A stretch of DNA of 64,000 bases. Source: CAYVVT01 sp964454335. Its GTDB lineage: Bacteria > Fidelibacterota > UBA8477 > JABMPR01. The stretch spans positions 1-64,000 of the forward strand of contig CAYVVT010000016.1 in the NCBI GenBank assembly GCA_964454335.1, written 5' to 3'. The notes under the pieces were generated by a model, which was not told the DNA's origin, searched no databases, and saw only the letters and a list, made by a program, of their open reading frames with translations. Position numbers and translations under genes: made by a program. This document shows positions 60,254 to 64,000 of the stretch, piece after piece. How positions within the stretch are numbered: position 1 is the first letter of the stretch; every line of letters begins with the position of its first letter.

Positions 60254-61561
60254 TTATGATTTCATTATGGATTCTATCTCTTCGACATCCTTGGGCACAC
60301 CTGATGTTAAGATCTCGCAACCGTCCTTTGTCACAAGGATGTCGTCCTCAATACGGATGCCATTGCCCTTCATCTCCTGAGGGGCATCTGAACGCTGACC
60401 GATATACAGGCCAGGTTCAACAGTGAACACCATTCCGGGTTCAAGTTCACGGTCCTGATCCATCATGCGGTACCTTCCCACGTCGTGGACGTCGAGACCC
60501 AGCCAGTGCCCGGTCTTGTGCATGAAGTATGGTTTGTATGATTCCTGTTCGATTATCTCTTCATAGCTGCCTTTCACCAGGCCGAGCTCCATCAGACCTT
60601 CTACCAGGAGTTTGAGGTCCAACTCATGGAGATCGTGAATCCGAGCGCCGGGTTTCACCGCTTCGATCACTGACTTCTGAGCATTGAGCACCACATCATA
60701 GATAGCCTTCTGAATGTCTGAGAAGGTCCCGTTTGCTGGAAAGGTCCGGGTGATGTCAGCAGCGTACATCTCGTATTCCGCTCCTGCGTCGATGAGGACG
60801 AGATCACCACCGGCGATCTTCGAGCGATTTGTCGTATAGTGCAGGACCGTTGCGTTGTCACCCGATCCAACAATGGAGCCATAGGCAACGCCGCTGGCAC
60901 CTTGCTTGAGGAAATGACCCTCGATGATGGCCTGCAGTTCATATTCGAACATGCCCGGCTGGACTCCCTGCATGGCCAGAACATGGGCTTCAGCTGAGAT
61001 CTCTGCCGCCCTGCGCATACGTCCCAATTCATGCTCGGATTTGAGCAATCGCATTTCGTGGGTGAACTGTCCCACCAGTTCCAGGGCTATGGGTCCTCCT
61101 CCATTCCTCTGGACCTCCCGGCGTGCCTTCCTCAGCAAGTCCAGCATCCGGTAGTTATGCCATTGATCGTGATTCAGGTTCGTATATACGTTCTCCGTGG
61201 TTTTCATGACATTCACTGCCTGGTTATCGAACTCTGCTACGTCCAGGACCTGATCGGCCTGGTAGCGTTCCTTTGTTTCGTCAAGATCCAGGCGCCAGCC
61301 TGTCCAGACCTCCTTTTCTGGATCCTTGGGCAGGACCAGCAGCGTGAATGGATTCTCCTTGTCATTGGGATTCAATATACAAGCTGCACCGGGATCGGTA
61401 TAACCGGTGAGGTAGAAGAAATCTGAGTCCTGTCTGTATGGGAATTCTGTATCATGCGTCCGGATTTGCTCAGGTGCACCCTTCAGTATGGCCACGCCAT
61501 TGCCAAGTTTGTCCAGCACCTGCTGACGCCGTTCTGAATATATCTGTTTATCAATCATCAA
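60254..61561 (-). CDS. pepP: Xaa-Pro aminopeptidase
   Basis: This 435-aa M24B peptidase removes N-terminal residues before proline. The N-terminal domain begins RRQQVLDKLGNGVAILKGAPEQIRTHDTEFPYRQDSDFFYLTGY. The metal site is formed by DAGAEYEMYAADITRTFP (Asp, Asp), HKTGHWLGLDVHD (His), PGMVFTVEPGLY (Glu) and IRIEDDILVT (Glu). The usual length. It is the first gene of an operon with the selenoprotein and is divergent from ispG. Confidence 0.95.
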   Translation of the reverse strand: MMIDKQIYSERRQQVLDKLGNGVAILKGAPEQIRTHDTEFPYRQDSDFFYLTGYTDPGAACILNPNDKENPFTLLVLPKDPEKEVWTGWRLDLDETKERYQADQVLDVAEFDNQAVNVMKTTENVYTNLNHDQWHNYRMLDLLRKARREVQRNGGGPIALELVGQFTHEMRLLKSEHELGRMRRAAEISAEAHVLAMQGVQPGMFEYELQAIIEGHFLKQGASGVAYGSIVGSGDNATVLHYTTNRSKIAGGDLVLIDAGAEYEMYAADITRTFPANGTFSDIQKAIYDVVLNAQKSVIEAVKPGARIHDLHELDLKLLVEGLMELGLVKGSYEEIIEQESYKPYFMHKTGHWLGLDVHDVGRYRMMDQDRELEPGMVFTVEPGLYIGQRSDAPQEMKGNGIRIEDDILVTKDGCEILTSGVPKDVEEIESIMKS

Positions 61562-61724
61562 TATGACTCCTAAATCGAATTTTTAATCTAATACAAGCCA
61601 AATCAGTCTTCAAGCGGCTATTCTCATTGGCATGCTCTTGTGAGTCCTTTAGATTTCACCACCCTGGAAAGGAAATTCAATATTTTTCTAAGAACAAAAG
61701 CCCTGGATCAGCATACTAGGATTC

Positions 61725-63668
61725 ATGAGCAATACTAAACCATACGGCGTCAACCTTACGAGCTACCAACGCTGGCAAACCCGAGTTGTTTCCATCGGCG
61801 ACCTGCCATTGGGCGGAGACCACCCCATCCGCGTCCAATCCATGACAACCACCGACACGATGGATACGGCTGCAACAGTACAACAATGCAAGGAGCTGTT
61901 CGACGCCGGATGTGACTACGTGCGTATCACCGCTCCCAGCAAGAATGAGGCCCACAACCTGTCCGAGATCCGTCGCGAGCTGCACGCCGGGGGTTACAGG
62001 CTCCCGCTCATTGCCGATATCCATTTCACACCCAATGCAGCCGAAATAGCCGCCGAGATCGTGGAAAAAGTGCGGGTGAATCCCGGCAATTATGCAGACC
62101 ATAAGAAATTTGAGATCGTTGAATACTCGGATGCTGATTATGATGCCGAGATCGAACGCATCGCTGAACGCTTCCTGCCCCTGGTCAGGATCTGTAAGCG
62201 CGAAGGTACTGCCATGCGCATCGGTACCAACCACGGCTCCCTTTCCGATCGTATCATGAGCCGCTACGGTGATACACCCCTGGGTATGGTTGAGTCAGCC
62301 CTGGAATTCGTACGAATCTGTGCCGACGAGAACTTTCATGATATCGTCCTGTCCATGAAAGCCAGCAATCCACAGGTCATGGTCCAGGCTTACCGTCTCC
62401 TGGTAAATCGCATGTTGGCCGAACAGATGAATTATCCCCTGCATCTGGGTGTAACCGAAGCAGGTGATGGCGAGGATGGCCGCATCAAGTCGGCGGTGGG
62501 TATCGGCTCGCTTCTGGAGGACGGTCTGGGTGATACCATCCGGGTATCTCTCACCGAAGACCCTGTACATGAGGTACCCGTGGCCAGACTTCTGGTGGAC
62601 CGCCTGGCCACGCGCAGATCAGAAGAAGTGATCCCGGATCTGGATACGATCCCCATGGATCCATTCAACTACCAACGTCGGAACACCAGACCTGTAGCTC
62701 AACTTGGCGGCAAAAAAGTTCCCGTCGTCATTGCTTCACTCCCAGTTGACCGCTTCCAGAAGCCCGCTGATCTGGATTCCCTGGGCTACAGGTATAATGC
62801 TACGACTGACAAGTGGTCGGTGAACGATGCAGCCTGTGATTTCATCTACTTTGAAGATCCGATCGTACCTGCGGGGCTACCCGGTTCCCTTTCACTCCTC
62901 ACCAATTATGAGAATTGGCTTGCCGCTGGTTCCGATTTCAGGTCCCAGGTATATCCCGTTTTTGATCTGGAAGAATACCGCAACACAGATATGCGTTCAC
63001 AGCGATGTAATTTCCTGTGTATGGAAGCCACCCGGGTTCCGGAACTGGATCCTGCCGCATTCAAAAAGAATGACAATCTGGTTCTGATCCTGGAAACAGA
63101 AGCAGTCCATCGCCGAGCCGCCTTGCGCAGGGCTTGTTTCGCACTTCAGGAGGCCGGGATAGAATGGCCCGTGGTTTTCCGGATTCAATCTGCAGATCAA
63201 CCTCTGGATACACTTAGACTTGAGGCTGCCACGGACATTGGATCCTTGCTGCTTGACGGTTTTGGGGACGGCATATGGCTGAACGCACCTGAATTGCCGG
63301 CCGAGGACATCAACAGTCTGGCATTCGGCATACTACAGGCCACGCGTACCCGGATAACGAGAACAGAGTATATTGCCTGCCCATCCTGTGGCCGAACCCT
63401 TTTCGACCTCCAGAGTACGACAGAATTGATACGCAGTCGGACGGAACACCTCAAAGGTGTGAAGATCGGGATCATGGGCTGTATCGTGAACGGACCCGGA
63501 GAGATGGCCGATGCTGATTATGGTTATGTGGGTTCCGGACCGGGCAAGATCACCCTCTATCGCGGGCAGGAGATCGTGAAGAAGGCAATTGCCAGCACCG
63601 AAGCCGTCGATGCCCTCATCGAGCTCATCCGGGAAGACGGGCGCTGGGTGGAGGCCGACCAGCTGTAG
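61725..63668 (+). CDS. ispG: 4-Hydroxy-3-methylbut-2-enyl diphosphate synthase, long form
   Basis: This 647-aa enzyme of the MEP isoprenoid pathway uses a 4Fe-4S cluster. The TIM-barrel part has PIRVQSMTTTDTMD, IADIHFTPNAAEIAA and VRVNPGNYAD; the C-terminal cluster domain has YIACPSCGRTLFDLQ and IMGCIVNGPGEMADADYGYVGSGPGKI (three Cys ligands). Between them lies the roughly 250-residue insert found in plants, Chlamydiae and FCB bacteria (short bacterial IspG is about 370 aa). Confidence 0.95.
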   Translation: MSNTKPYGVNLTSYQRWQTRVVSIGDLPLGGDHPIRVQSMTTTDTMDTAATVQQCKELFDAGCDYVRITAPSKNEAHNLSEIRRELHAGGYRLPLIADIHFTPNAAEIAAEIVEKVRVNPGNYADHKKFEIVEYSDADYDAEIERIAERFLPLVRICKREGTAMRIGTNHGSLSDRIMSRYGDTPLGMVESALEFVRICADENFHDIVLSMKASNPQVMVQAYRLLVNRMLAEQMNYPLHLGVTEAGDGEDGRIKSAVGIGSLLEDGLGDTIRVSLTEDPVHEVPVARLLVDRLATRRSEEVIPDLDTIPMDPFNYQRRNTRPVAQLGGKKVPVVIASLPVDRFQKPADLDSLGYRYNATTDKWSVNDAACDFIYFEDPIVPAGLPGSLSLLTNYENWLAAGSDFRSQVYPVFDLEEYRNTDMRSQRCNFLCMEATRVPELDPAAFKKNDNLVLILETEAVHRRAALRRACFALQEAGIEWPVVFRIQSADQPLDTLRLEAATDIGSLLLDGFGDGIWLNAPELPAEDINSLAFGILQATRTRITRTEYIACPSCGRTLFDLQSTTELIRSRTEHLKGVKIGIMGCIVNGPGEMADADYGYVGSGPGKITLYRGQEIVKKAIASTEAVDALIELIREDGRWVEADQL

Positions 63669-63743
63669 GAGCTTTCACACTGGCAGCTTTCCTTCTGTCC
63701 GATTACTTTTAGCTTTAATCAAAACTACCGGGGACGGGTAAAA

Positions 63744-64000
63744 ATGAAACGACGCTACCACCAACAGATTGTCATCTTTGTTGTACTGCTGTTGACCTTT
63801 GGCCTGACCATCCCCTGTTTCGGACAGGCGTTGGATACTTCGACCCTGGGCAATGATCCTGAGAAGTATGTCGCTTTCGCCCAATCCATCTACTGGCAGG
63901 CTCTGAGCCAGGATGAGAAACAGACCTTTCTATTCGCCTATATAGCCAGTGCCTATGAAGTTCGCAAGATGGCCAATGACATGATCTATGTCGAATCACG
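63744..64000 (+). CDS. Exported protein, cut by the window end
   Basis: The ATG at 63744 opens a frame that stays open to the last base (85 codons). It starts with a basic N-region and a hydrophobic segment (QQIVIFVVLLLTFGLTIPCFG), a signal peptide with likely cleavage after CFGQA. The visible mature part (DTSTLGNDPEKYVAFAQSIYWQALSQDEKQTFLFAYIASAYEVRK, in pieces) is helical with no recognised family. It lies 75 nt after ispG on the same strand. Confidence 0.7.
   Translation, partial: MKRRYHQQIVIFVVLLLTFGLTIPCFGQALDTSTLGNDPEKYVAFAQSIYWQALSQDEKQTFLFAYIASAYEVRKMANDMIYVES

Overview
The window looks like a chromosome segment from an uncultivated Gram-negative bacterium of the FCB superphylum; a Marinimicrobia (SAR406)-like lineage is my best guess. 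The grounds are a large secreted protein ending in a type IX secretion (T9SS) sorting domain, a PorV/PorQ-family outer-membrane protein, a GWxTD-domain lipoprotein, the long form of IspG, a BamD-like lipoprotein and a full rod-shape (mre/mrd) cluster. The assignment is inferred from gene content; no rRNA is present. Genes are tightly packed, with many ATGA/TTGA start-stop overlaps and several likely TTG starts.

Layout. 1-330: the 3' part of tRNA-Pro(GGG) with a terminator, then an inverted repeat and a second, interrupted copy of the tRNA 3' end. 367-4061: two SpoIIAA/STAS-like paralogues, a small membrane protein, a phosphodiester-glycosidase lipoprotein coupled to an EamA transporter. 4081-7272: NAD-malic enzyme divergent from an OFA-type MFS carrier. 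7292-14570: mtaB, then a forward operon of a 72-aa membrane protein, a sodium:solute symporter, a secreted nuclease/phosphatase and glgA-glgC. 14591-25255 (reverse): hrcA-grpE-dnaJ, then a ComEA-like protein, an 819-aa repeat membrane protein, a PilM-like and a PilN/PilO-like protein, then rsmD, coaD, an FmdB-like zinc ribbon and icd. 25326-38192 (reverse): a PorV-family protein, the T9SS cargo, a 1040-aa protease/propeller/barrel protein, a DUF5683-like protein, bamD, nadD, a Ca/Na antiporter, a methyltransferase, ftsE, ftsX. 38394-52556 (reverse): mreB-mreC-mreD-mrdA-rodA, a CpoB-like protein, a stand-alone starch-synthase N-domain, envelope lipoproteins and an outer-membrane protein, rpiB, glyA, nrdR and an MlaF-type ATPase. 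52759-58042 (reverse): pcm, a propeller protein, the GWxTD lipoprotein, an RNase HI-like protein and a sugar nucleotidyltransferase. 58201-64000: an XRE regulator, tRNA-Gly(GCC) with tandemly duplicated 3' repeats, pepP followed by a UshA-like selenoprotein, ispG, and the start of a secreted protein.

Main discoveries. (1) The gene at 59102-60235 appears split by a TGA, but the TGA is exactly in frame in a CG-U motif and is followed by a bacterial SECIS-like hairpin whose GGUCU loop sits at the same distance as in E. coli fdhF; it is very likely a selenoprotein. (2) The PorV-family gene is preceded by a well-formed promoter and a leader of about 155 nt with mutually exclusive terminator and antiterminator pairings, ending 20 nt before the start codon: a candidate attenuator or riboswitch of a class I do not recognise. 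(3) A PilM/PilN-like pair is encoded with an 819-aa membrane protein built of four or five repeats, with no pilin, secretin or motor ATPase nearby. (4) Both tRNA genes have duplicated 3' ends associated with short palindromic repeats.
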